A stretch of DNA of 64,000 nucleotides from Humimonas sp964465015 (lineage in GTDB: Bacteria; Gemmatimonadota; Gemmatimonadetes; Palauibacterales; Palauibacteraceae), in contig CAYXHP010000150.1 in assembly GCA_964465015.1 (NCBI GenBank), positions 32,404 through 96,403 on the forward strand, read 5' to 3'. The translations under genes and the position numbers were made by a program. The notes under the pieces are model-generated. The model made no database searches, was not told the DNA's origin, and saw only the letters and a list, made by a program, of their open reading frames with translations. Positions within the stretch are counted from its first letter, which is position 1. The number at the start of each line of letters is the position of its first letter. Of this stretch, positions 43,863 through 51,568 are shown one piece after another.

Positions 43863-44984
43863 ATGGGTGCGGAAGGGCCGGGGAGCGGCGGCGGCCGCGA
43901 GAAACTGCGCGGCGAGCCGGAGAGCCGGCGCGGTGCGGGGGAGATAGGCCCATCCGGCCAGGGGGCCGGCGGAGCGGACCGGGAGACGCCGCGGCTCCAC
44001 CTCGCCCCCTCGCCCCACATCCACACGCCCGATTCCACGGCGCGCATCATGTGGACGGTGGTCGCGACCCTGGTGCCGATCATTGCCGCGTCGACCTGGT
44101 TCTTCGGCCTCAGCGCCCTCCTGGTCATTGCCTTCGCGACCCTCGGCGCGCTGCTCGTCGAGCGCGGCTTCGGCGAGCGGGGATCGCTGGGCGACGGGTC
44201 GGCCGTCATCACGGGGCTCCTCCTGGGCCTCACCCTGCCGGCGGGCATCCCGCTGTGGATGGCCTTCCTGGGTGGGGCGTTCGCGATCGGCTTCGGCAAG
44301 CTGATCTTCGGCGGGCTCGGGCAGAACATCTTCAACCCCGCCCTCCTGGGCCGCGCCTTCCTGCAGGCGGCGTTTCCGACCGCGCTCACCACCTGGCCGG
44401 CACTGGCGGAGCGCTGGACTCACGTATACGCGTCCAACCTGGCGCTCCCGCTCCTCTCGCCCGGAAAGGTGGACGTGGTGACCATGGCCACGCCGCTCGG
44501 ACTCATGAAGTTCGAGCACCAGGGCACCGACCTCCTCAAGCTGGCGATCGGCAATACGGGCGGGTCGCTGGGCGAGACGGCCGGTCTCCTCATCCTGGTG
44601 TGTGGGGCCTACCTGGCCTGGAAGAACTATCTCAACTGGCGGATCCCGGTGGCCATCTTCGCGGCGGTGGCCCTCTCCTCGGCGGTGCTCCACGCGGTGA
44701 AACCTTCCCTGCCGGGCGCGCCCTTCATGCTGCTCTCCGGGGGCCTGGTGCTCGGGGCCGTCTACATGGCCACCGACATGGTCACCTCGCCGGTGACGAA
44801 CCGGGGCTCGTGGATCTTCGGCGTCGGCGTGGGCCTGATCACGGTCGTCATCCGGCTCTGGGGTGGCCTCGCGGAAGGCGTCATGTACGCGATCCTGTTC
44901 ATGAACGCGCTCGTCCCGTTCATCGACCAGGCCACACGCCCGGCCGCGTTCGGAACCCGGGCCGCCCGGAAGGAGGTCGCGTGA
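43863..44984 (+). CDS. rnfD: Rnf complex subunit D
   Basis: 373 aa from ATG 43863; GTG 43851 in frame is possible. A Gly/Arg-rich cytoplasmic extension of about 45 residues precedes HIHTPDSTARIMW, the usual RnfD start, and about nine membrane helices. GQNIFNPALLGRAFLQ and TMATPLGLM are conserved; the Thr of the latter is the likely covalent FMN site made by ApbE. The unusual N-terminal extension is not seen in typical RnfD. Overlaps rnfG by GTGA. Confidence 0.94.
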   Translation: MGAEGPGSGGGREKLRGEPESRRGAGEIGPSGQGAGGADRETPRLHLAPSPHIHTPDSTARIMWTVVATLVPIIAASTWFFGLSALLVIAFATLGALLVERGFGERGSLGDGSAVITGLLLGLTLPAGIPLWMAFLGGAFAIGFGKLIFGGLGQNIFNPALLGRAFLQAAFPTALTTWPALAERWTHVYASNLALPLLSPGKVDVVTMATPLGLMKFEHQGTDLLKLAIGNTGGSLGETAGLLILVCGAYLAWKNYLNWRIPVAIFAAVALSSAVLHAVKPSLPGAPFMLLSGGLVLGAVYMATDMVTSPVTNRGSWIFGVGVGLITVVIRLWGGLAEGVMYAILFMNALVPFIDQATRPAAFGTRAARKEVA

Positions 44985-45709
44985 GCGCCGGCGGAGGGGA
45001 GAGCCGCTCGAGCGGGGGCGCCGACCGCCGCGACGAAGCCGGACGAGCCGGCTCCGCTCCCGGCACCCAGCCCTCCTCCCTGCTTCTCATCGGCACGCTG
45101 GGCCTGCTGTCGGTGGTGGCCGGCGTCGCCATCGTGCTCGTGCATGGATGGGCGCAGCCCCGGATCGAGGCCCACCAGGCGGCCGAGCTCCGTCAGGCCA
45201 TCGAAGAGGTGCTGGGTGAGCCCCAGCGGTACGAGACGCGCTGGGTGGCCGACGGGAAGCTCCTCGACAGCCTCCCCGCCGGTGTCGATTCCTCGGAGGC
45301 GCGGCCCGTCTACGCGGGCTACGCGGCGGACGGCCACATGGTGGGCTACGCGGTTCCGGGCCAGAAGCCAGGCTACCAGGACGTCGTCAAGCTGATCTTC
45401 GGCTACGATCCGACCAGCGGGAAGGTGCTCGGCATGAAGGTGCTCGAGAGCAAGGAGACACCGGGGCTCGGGGCCAAGATCACCTCGGACTCCGCCTTCA
45501 TTCATGGCTTCGACGGCGTCCTCGCCCCGATCCAGGGAGTCAAGCACCCGGCCCAGGCCCCGCATCAGGTGGACATGATCACGGGCGCCACGATCTCGTC
45601 CACGGCGGTGATCACCATCATCAACCAGAGCCTGGAGGCCGTGGGGCCCGCCCTGGGTGGGTCCTCCGCTCGGGCCGCGAGCGCGGCGCACGCAGGAGAC
45701 GGGTCATGA
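44981..45709 (+). CDS. rnfG: Rnf complex subunit G (covalent FMN)
   Basis: 242 aa from GTG 44981, preceded by a near-ideal AAGGAGG. The first 40 residues are hydrophilic, followed by one membrane helix and the FMN-binding domain. MITGATISSTAV holds the Thr expected to be flavinylated by ApbE. GYQDVVKLIFGYD and LGAKITSDSAF fit RnfG/NqrC. It passes electrons between redox centres across the membrane. The stop overlaps rnfE by ATGA. Confidence 0.94.
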   Translation: MSAGGGESRSSGGADRRDEAGRAGSAPGTQPSSLLLIGTLGLLSVVAGVAIVLVHGWAQPRIEAHQAAELRQAIEEVLGEPQRYETRWVADGKLLDSLPAGVDSSEARPVYAGYAADGHMVGYAVPGQKPGYQDVVKLIFGYDPTSGKVLGMKVLESKETPGLGAKITSDSAFIHGFDGVLAPIQGVKHPAQAPHQVDMITGATISSTAVITIINQSLEAVGPALGGSSARAASAAHAGDGS

Positions 45710-46392
45710 CGGACAAGTCGGGGCGCGAGGTGTTCCTCCGGGGTGTGTGGGAGGAGAACCCCGTGCTGGTTCAGATCCTGGGGCTGTGTCCCACCCTCGC
45801 CGTGACGAACTCGGTCGAGAACGCGATCGCCATGGCGCTGGCCACGGCCTTCGTGATCCTGGGATCGAGCGCCCTGGTGTCGCTCGTCAAGGACTACATT
45901 CCCAGTCAGGTCCGGATGAGCGGCTACATCCTCATCATCGCCACCTTCGTCACCGTCGTGGACCTCATCATGGGAGCCGTGGCGCCGTCGATCTCCAAGG
46001 CTCTGGGCGCCTTCGTCCCACTCATCGTGGTCAACTGCATGATCCTGGGCCGGGCCGAGGCGTTCGCGTCGAAGAACCGCCTTCTGCCCTCGATCCTCGA
46101 CGCGGCCGGCACGGCGGCGGGCTTCTCCATCGCCCTCCTCCTCATGGGAAGCTTCCGGGAGATCCTCGGGAACGGGACCTTCCTGGGCATCCAGGTCATG
46201 CCGCACAACTGGGAGCCATGGGTGATCATGATCCTGCCGCCCGGCGGCTTCCTCACCCTGGGCGGCATCCTCATGGGGCTGAGCTGGTGGTGGCAGCGTG
46301 GAGAAAAGAAGGACGTGGCCGTGAAGCCGCGCCGGTGGCCCAACGGCGTCCGGGCTCCCGAGGAAGAGCGGCGGTCCGAGATGGTGGCCTGA
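45706..46392 (+). CDS. rnfE: Rnf complex subunit E
   Basis: 228 aa with six membrane helices. It contains ENPVLVQILGLCPTLAVT near the N terminus and VVNCMILGRAEAFAS in the middle. These cysteines match those that, with RnfA, hold the intramembrane iron-sulfur centre in Rnf/NQR. The C-terminal 25 residues are a charged cytoplasmic tail. Coupled to rnfG by ATGA. Confidence 0.95.
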   Translation: MTDKSGREVFLRGVWEENPVLVQILGLCPTLAVTNSVENAIAMALATAFVILGSSALVSLVKDYIPSQVRMSGYILIIATFVTVVDLIMGAVAPSISKALGAFVPLIVVNCMILGRAEAFASKNRLLPSILDAAGTAAGFSIALLLMGSFREILGNGTFLGIQVMPHNWEPWVIMILPPGGFLTLGGILMGLSWWWQRGEKKDVAVKPRRWPNGVRAPEEERRSEMVA

Positions 46393-46433
46393 TGAACGGC
46401 GGCAGAGAGCCTGGAGAGAGGCGGTAGAGAGCC

Positions 46434-47015
46434 ATGGGCGACCTCACGCGCATCTTCGTGTCGGCGGCGCTGATCAACAACTTCGTGCTCGCCTACTTCG
46501 TGGGGCTGTGCCCCTTCTTCGGCGTGTCCAAGCAGGTGCCGACGGCGCTCCGCATGGGGGGCGCGGTCACCTTCGTCATGGTGCTCACCGCCAGCGCCGT
46601 CTCGTTCCTCAACGCCTTCGTCCTCCCGGTGGCGCCCTATCTCCGGCTCATCTCCTACATCGTCGTCATCGCCTCCCTGGTCCAGATCGTGGAGATGGTC
46701 GTCAAGAAGACGAGCCCGGCCCTGTTCCGGGCGCTGGGCATCTACCTGCCCCTCATCACGACCAACTGCGCCATCCTGTATCTGGCCCTGTTCCAGTACG
46801 CGCGCGGCTACGGCTTCTTCGAAGGCCTGGCCTTCGCGCTCGGAGCGGGGGCGGGCTTCACGCTGGCCCTGGTGCTGATGGCCTCGATCCGCCAGCGCTC
46901 CGAGACGGCCAGTGTTCCGGCCATCGCTCGGGAGATGGGCCTCGCCATGATCATCGCGGCCAGCCTGTCCATGGCGTTCATGGGCTTCGCCGGCCTGCTG
47001 AGCGCGGGGGCCTGA
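46434..47015 (+). CDS. rnfA: Rnf complex subunit A
   Basis: 193 aa, six membrane helices. NNFVLAYFVGLCPFFGVS and TTNCAILYLALF contain the paired cysteines for the shared intramembrane iron-sulfur centre with RnfE. The 41-bp gap after rnfE holds GAGAG-type purines as ribosome site. The next small gene begins 1 bp after its stop. Confidence 0.95.
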   Translation: MGDLTRIFVSAALINNFVLAYFVGLCPFFGVSKQVPTALRMGGAVTFVMVLTASAVSFLNAFVLPVAPYLRLISYIVVIASLVQIVEMVVKKTSPALFRALGIYLPLITTNCAILYLALFQYARGYGFFEGLAFALGAGAGFTLALVLMASIRQRSETASVPAIAREMGLAMIIAASLSMAFMGFAGLLSAGA

Positions 47016-47016
47016 C

Positions 47017-47229
47017 GTGGAGTTCGTGATCGGCGTCGTCGGCATGGCGATCCTGGTCGGCCTGTACGTGGGTCTGGGCCTGGCGGATCGGCACGAGGAC
47101 GGCTGCGGGGACTGCGCGCTCCACGGTCCGGGGGGCGACGGCTGCACGCTGTACGGCGGGGACCGTGACCGGTCCACCTGTCCGACCTACCGCATCGAGC
47201 AGCGCTCCAACGGGAGCAGCGAGCCATGA
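47017..47229 (+). CDS. small membrane-anchored 4-Cys protein, NqrM-like candidate
   Basis: 70 aa from GTG 47017, one base after rnfA. One N-terminal membrane helix (about 3-22) precedes a short cytoplasmic tail with four cysteines (GCGDC, then GC and TC further on). This is the layout of NqrM, the roughly 80-aa maturation protein that supplies iron to the Cys4 centre between NqrD and NqrE. Here RnfA and RnfE carry the equivalent centre. The stop overlaps apbE by ATGA. Assignment rests on layout and location, not on clear sequence identity. Confidence 0.7.
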   Translation: MEFVIGVVGMAILVGLYVGLGLADRHEDGCGDCALHGPGGDGCTLYGGDRDRSTCPTYRIEQRSNGSSEP

Positions 47230-48251
47230 GCACACCAGAGCAGATCACGCGTCGGAGATTCATCGGGCTGGGAGCCGGAGCGTTTGCGGTCGCTCTCGCC
47301 CCGCGCCTCCTCGAGCGGGGAGGCCGGCGCCTGTACCGGCGGACCATCCCCGTCATGGGAACGATCGCCGAGGTGGGGGTGGTCGATGCGGACGGCGGGC
47401 GGGCCGAGGCGGCGATCGAGGCCGCGCTGGCTGAGCTTCGCCGCGTGGATCGGACCATGACCCGCTTCAGTCGCACCTCGGAGGTCGGCCGGGTCAACGA
47501 CGCGGCCGTCGGCGTGCGTACGCCGGTGAGCGCGGAGACGGCCGAGGTCGTGGCCGAGGGCATCCGGTGGGCCCGGGCCAGCGGGGACCGCTTCGATCCC
47601 GGGCTGGCGCGCGCGCTCGCACTGTGGGACGTGGATCACCGGCACGCGCCGCCGACCGCCGACGCGGTGGCCGCCTTCGCGGGCCAGGCGCTGTACCGCG
47701 AGCTCGAGGTCGCGGGACCGGCCGGTACGGCTGCCGGTGCGGCCGACCTGCAGGCGCCGGCGGCCGCAGGGCCTTCCCGCTACATCATCCGCCGTCACTC
47801 GGAGGTGGGGGTCGACCTGGGCGGGATCGCCAAGGGTCACGCCGTGGACCGCGCGGTCGCGGCGCTCCGCCGGTTCGGCATCCGTGACGGCATGGTGAAC
47901 GCAGGCGGCGACCTGTACGCCCTGGGGCGCTCCCCCGAGGGCTCGGCGTGGCGCATCGGGATCCGCTCGCCGGACGACCCGACACGGCTCGCCGGACAGA
48001 TCGAGCTCAGCGACCGGGCCGTGGCCACCTCCGGCGACTACGAGCAGTTCTTCGACTACCATGGTCGGCGGTACGGCCACATCCTCGATCCGGCCACGGG
48101 CGCCCCGTGGCGAACGTCCGTGCACAGTGTCACGGTCGTCGCCGACCGCTGCATCACGGCCGACGCCGGCGCCACGGCCGTGTTCGGCGCGACTCGGGCC
48201 GAGTCGTCCGCCATCCTGGGACGCGCCGCTCCGAACGCGCGTCTGGTCTGA
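47226..48251 (+). CDS. apbE: FMN transferase (flavinyltransferase)
   Basis: 341 aa with a twin-arginine-type signal TRRRFIGLGAGAF, so it acts in the periplasm. It contains PVMGTIAEV, a catalytic-type GVDLGGIAKGHAVD, NAGGDLYALG, ATSGDYEQFF, HILDPATG and the acid in TADAGATAV. The family attaches FMN from FAD to a Thr in RnfG and RnfD. It ends the Rnf run and is translationally coupled to the small 4-Cys gene. Confidence 0.94.
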   Translation: MSTPEQITRRRFIGLGAGAFAVALAPRLLERGGRRLYRRTIPVMGTIAEVGVVDADGGRAEAAIEAALAELRRVDRTMTRFSRTSEVGRVNDAAVGVRTPVSAETAEVVAEGIRWARASGDRFDPGLARALALWDVDHRHAPPTADAVAAFAGQALYRELEVAGPAGTAAGAADLQAPAAAGPSRYIIRRHSEVGVDLGGIAKGHAVDRAVAALRRFGIRDGMVNAGGDLYALGRSPEGSAWRIGIRSPDDPTRLAGQIELSDRAVATSGDYEQFFDYHGRRYGHILDPATGAPWRTSVHSVTVVADRCITADAGATAVFGATRAESSAILGRAAPNARLV

Positions 48252-48392
48252 GCGCGGCGCCCCCGCGGGCCCGTCCCGCCCCCCGGTGCTTCCGATGCCG
48301 GGGGGACTGGCCAGGACCGCCCGCTCCCCCACACTCTTCCCTCGGCTCTTCCAGGGCACCGGCATCTACGGCGTTCGGTCACGACATAGATC

Positions 48393-48418
48393 GAGGGATC
48401 GCCACGAGACGATCCCTC
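48393..48418. other. perfect 9-bp inverted repeat
   Basis: Arms 48393-48401 and 48410-48418 are perfectly complementary around an 8-nt loop. It lies 141 bp after apbE and 50 bp before the MddA-like gene. It could terminate the Rnf transcript or be an operator of the next gene; there is no T tract. Confidence 0.5.
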
Positions 48419-48468
48419 CCGTTCGGCACCACAGCCATACTCTGCGCAGCCTTGCACGGGAGGCAAGC

Positions 48469-49248
48469 ATGGGACGCGCGCTGATCTTCGCCTACGCCAT
48501 GGGCTCGTATCTCGTCTTCTTCGTCACCTTCCTGTACGCCATAGGCTTCCTGGGCGGATTCGTGACCCCCACGTCGGTCGACGGGGGCGTGCAGGGACCG
48601 GTGGGCACGGCGGTCCTCGTCGATCTCGTCCTGCTCGGATTGTTCGGCCTCCAGCACAGCATCATGGCCCGGCCAGCGTTCAAGCGCCGCTGGACCAGGA
48701 TCGTGCCCCACGCGGCCGAGCGGAGCACCTTCGTCCTCCTGGCCAGTGTCATCCTGCTGCTCATCTTCACGCAGTGGCGCCCGATCGCGGGGACGGTGTG
48801 GGACATCCGGAGCCCCGTGGGCCGGGACCTCGTATGGGCCCTGTTCGCGGCCGGCTGGGCCATCGTGTTCCTGGGCACCTTCATGATCGACCACTTCGAC
48901 CTGTTCGGGCTTCGGCAGGCGTGGGTGCACCTCCGGGGCCAGGAGTACCACCACCCGACCTTCCAGACTCGCGGCTTCTACCGCTACGTGCGGCATCCCC
49001 TCATGCTCGGCTTCATCGTCGCCTTCTGGGCGGCTCCGACCATGACCACCGGCCACGTTCTGTTCGCGGCGGTGTCCACGGCCTACATCCTCGTCGCCCT
49101 CCGCTTCGAGGAGCGTGACCTCCTCACCTATCACGGCGAGCGCTACCGGGCGTACCGCGCCACCACGCCGGGGCTCATCCCGGGTCTCAAGGGTCGGTCC
49201 GGGAGCGCGGGCACATCCGGATCGGCCGGGGAGAGCGTGACGTCCTGA
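48469..49248 (+). CDS. mddA: methanethiol S-methyltransferase-like membrane enzyme
   Basis: 259 aa from ATG 48469, with GGGAGG 6 nt upstream. About six hydrophobic segments. The family stretch FGLQHSIMARPAFK, DHFDLFGLRQAW, YRYVRHPLMLGF and RFEERDL matches the NnrU/ICMT superfamily group to which MddA belongs, which methylates methanethiol with SAM to dimethyl sulfide. NnrU-like or isoprenylcysteine methyltransferase annotation is the main alternative. It is alone between the Rnf genes and the convergent arsR. Confidence 0.78.
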   Translation: MGRALIFAYAMGSYLVFFVTFLYAIGFLGGFVTPTSVDGGVQGPVGTAVLVDLVLLGLFGLQHSIMARPAFKRRWTRIVPHAAERSTFVLLASVILLLIFTQWRPIAGTVWDIRSPVGRDLVWALFAAGWAIVFLGTFMIDHFDLFGLRQAWVHLRGQEYHHPTFQTRGFYRYVRHPLMLGFIVAFWAAPTMTTGHVLFAAVSTAYILVALRFEERDLLTYHGERYRAYRATTPGLIPGLKGRSGSAGTSGSAGESVTS

Positions 49249-49417
49249 GGTTCATCACCCGGACGGTGCCTCCGGGCGCACTCTCATCCGTCGTGGCCCG
49301 GGACGACGCCGAATCGCGAGGCGGGAGCCCAGAGGGTGAGCGGCACGGGTCCGCCGGCCGATGAAGCCCACTCGGAGCGGGAGAAGACGGGCCCTTCGCG
49401 CCGGGCCCGGCGGCGGA

Positions 49418-49840
49418 TCAGCTCACCGCGGGAGATCCGAGGCCCGCTTCCTCCGCGGGCTCCGCCGCGCCCGGCGCGCAGCACGCGGAGGCGCTCTCGG
49501 CCTCCACCTCGACCGCGCGAGACCAGGAGCCGACCGCATCGAGTAGCTCGCTCACCGCCGCTCGCCGGATCGTGTGGTAGACCCAGGTGCCTTCCTGGCG
49601 GCTCTCGATCAGGCCGGCCTCCCGCAGGACCTTCAGGTGGTGGGAGATGGTGGGCTGCGAAAGTCCGAGCCGCGGTGCGAACTCGCACACGCAGATCTCG
49701 CCTCCCCGCTCGTGAATCAGCTCGACGATGTGCAGCCTGGCGGGATGCCCGAGAGCCTTCAGCCGGGCCGCCAGCTCCTCTCGCCGCACGTCCATCGTAT
49801 CTGCCATGCCCACCTCGGGTCCGATCCTGGTCGTCTCCAC
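49418..49840 (-). CDS. arsR: ArsR-family arsenite-responsive repressor
   Basis: 140 aa from ATG 49840 (ATG 49807 possible). The winged helix includes LKALGHPARLHIVELI and SQPTISHHLKVLREAGLI. The As(III) site is ICVCEF, the ELCVCDL-type motif of classical ArsR, and the C-terminal tail has a Cys-Cys pair that may add thiols. It is divergent from arsM across an unusually AT-rich promoter region and should repress both directions until arsenite binds. Confidence 0.93.
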   Translation of the reverse strand: METTRIGPEVGMADTMDVRREELAARLKALGHPARLHIVELIHERGGEICVCEFAPRLGLSQPTISHHLKVLREAGLIESRQEGTWVYHTIRRAAVSELLDAVGSWSRAVEVEAESASACCAPGAAEPAEEAGLGSPAVS

Positions 49841-49870
49841 GCCCGCTCCTTCCGTCCGGCCCGACGGCGA

Positions 49871-49921
49871 AGATACAGGCTATCTTGACAACCATCAATA
49901 TAGACGGTTATCAATGTTGTG
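49871..49921. promoter_or_regulatory. AT-rich divergent arsR/arsM promoter-operator
   Basis: About 50 bp of AT-rich DNA in GC-rich surroundings. On the plus strand TTGACA at 49885-49890 is a consensus -35, with TATCAA at 49909-49914 as a possible -10 (18-bp spacer). The hexamer ATCAAT occurs at 49894 and 49910, 16 bp apart, a candidate ArsR-binding repeat. Confidence 0.6.
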
Positions 49922-49982
49922 CAAGCGGGCGACGTCCTGCGGCGTCGCTGATCGAAGATGGGTTCGAGACCGAGAGGCTCAG

Positions 49983-50822
49983 ATGAGCGACCACGTACGC
50001 GAGGCGGTACGGGCCAGGTACGCGGAGGCGGCCAACCGGGTCGTCTCCGGCCGGGCCGACACGGGATGTGGACCCGGGTGCGGCTGCGGATCAGCGGAGG
50101 ACGGTGACGCGATCACCCGCGACCTCTACGCGGACACGGAGACCGCCGGACTCCCGGTCGACGCGGTCGCGGCCTCGCTGGGCTGCGGGAATCCGACGGC
50201 CCTGGCCGAGCTTCGGCCCGGCGAGGTGGTGCTGGACCTGGGCTCGGGGGGCGGCATCGATGTGCTCCTGTCGGCTCGCCGGGTCGCCCCGGGAGGCAAG
50301 GCCTTCGGCGTCGACATGACGGACGAAATGCTGGAGCTGGCGCGCAAGAACCAGCGCGCGATGGGCGTCGAGAACGCCGAGTTCCTGAAGGGCGAGATCG
50401 AGAACGTGCCGCTGCCCGACGAGAGCGTGGATGTGGTGATCTCGAACTGCGTCGTGAACCTGTCCGGCGACAAGCGGCGTGTGCTGGAAGAAGCCTACCG
50501 CGTGCTCCGGCCCGGCGGCCGGTTCGCCGTCTCCGATGTCGTGGTCCGGGGAGAGATTCCCGACGAGGTGCGGCGGAGCCTGGAGCTGTGGGCTGGCTGC
50601 GTGGCCGGCGCCCTCGAGGAGTACGACTTCCGGCGCCTCCTCAGGGAGGTGGGATTCGAGGCGGTGGACATCGAGCCCACCCGCGTCTACGACCTCGAGG
50701 ATGCGCGCGAGGTGCTGGAGGGAGCGGGGCTCGATCCCGACCAGTTGGCCTCCCGGCTCGAGGGTCGCCTGATGTCGGCCTTCGTCCGGGCCCGCAAGCC
50801 CCTGGAGGCGAACCTGGGGTGA
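49983..50822 (+). CDS. arsM: arsenite methyltransferase
   Basis: 279 aa from ATG 49983. Motif I LDLGSGGGIDVLL and the family's VDMTDEMLELARKN are clear. The cysteines in LGCGNPTAL, ISNCVVNLS and WAGCVAGAL fit the As(III)-binding positions of ArsM. A small CGPGCGCG patch lies near the N terminus. It methylates arsenite using SAM. Its end overlaps the phosphoesterase gene by GTGA. Confidence 0.94.
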   Translation: MSDHVREAVRARYAEAANRVVSGRADTGCGPGCGCGSAEDGDAITRDLYADTETAGLPVDAVAASLGCGNPTALAELRPGEVVLDLGSGGGIDVLLSARRVAPGGKAFGVDMTDEMLELARKNQRAMGVENAEFLKGEIENVPLPDESVDVVISNCVVNLSGDKRRVLEEAYRVLRPGGRFAVSDVVVRGEIPDEVRRSLELWAGCVAGALEEYDFRRLLREVGFEAVDIEPTRVYDLEDAREVLEGAGLDPDQLASRLEGRLMSAFVRARKPLEANLG

Positions 50823-51568
50823 AGTACGCGCTCTTCTCCGACGTACACGGGAACCTCCCGGCCCTGGAGGCCGTCCTGGACGACATCGGGGCCCGCCCCG
50901 ACGTGGACGCGGTCTACCACCTGGGCGACCTGGTCGGCTACGCTCCGTGGCCCGACGAGGTGGTGGCGCTGGTCGCCGACCGGGGTGTGGGCGGTGTGGC
51001 CGGAAACTACGACTCCACCACGGCCACGGGGGCGGACCATTGTGGATGCCGCTACGAGGACCCGGTCCAGGAGGCGCTCTCCCACGAGAGCTACGCCTGG
51101 ACCCGCGCCCGGGTGAGCGAAGCCACCCGGCGTCACCTGGCCGGCCTCCCGTTCCGGATCGACGTGCGGCCGCTGGGAGGCCACGCCTCGGGACCGAAAG
51201 CCGTCCTCGTGCACGGAGCTCCCACGCTGAACACGCTCTACTGGACGGAAGACCGCTCCGACGACTTCTGCCGGAAGATGGCCTCCCTGGCGGGCCTGGC
51301 AGAGGGAGATGCGATCGCGTTCGGCCACACGCACCTGCCCTGGTCGCGAACCGTCGACGGAATCCTGTACGTGAACACCGGGTCCGTGGGACGGCCCAAG
51401 GACGGGGATCCTCGCGCCGCGTATGCGCTGCTCTCCTTCGAGCCCTCGGTCGGCTGGCGGTGCGAGCCGGTCCGGGTGCCCTACGACATCGAGCGAGCCG
51501 CACGCGCCATCGAGGCCAGCGAGCTCCCGGACGCCTTCGCGGAGCACCTGAGGAGGGGCGGCACGTGA
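50819..51568 (+). CDS. metallophosphoesterase (calcineurin-like) of the ars operon
   Basis: 249 aa from GTG 50819. Metal-binding motifs in order: SDVHGN, GDLVGYAP, GNYD, VHGAP and GHTHLPW, as in the YfcE/protein-phosphatase-like small phosphodiesterases. Phosphoesterases occur in other ars operons, but their role in arsenic handling is unproven. It is coupled at both ends by GTGA overlaps, to arsM and acr3. Confidence 0.9.
   Translation: MKYALFSDVHGNLPALEAVLDDIGARPDVDAVYHLGDLVGYAPWPDEVVALVADRGVGGVAGNYDSTTATGADHCGCRYEDPVQEALSHESYAWTRARVSEATRRHLAGLPFRIDVRPLGGHASGPKAVLVHGAPTLNTLYWTEDRSDDFCRKMASLAGLAEGDAIAFGHTHLPWSRTVDGILYVNTGSVGRPKDGDPRAAYALLSFEPSVGWRCEPVRVPYDIERAARAIEASELPDAFAEHLRRGGT

Noticed and set aside
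47017..47229. FeoB-associated Cys-rich membrane protein as the identity of the 70-aa gene
   Set aside because: The size and Cys layout are similar, but no feo gene is nearby, while rnfA and apbE flank it and the intramembrane iron centre gives a better fit to NqrM.
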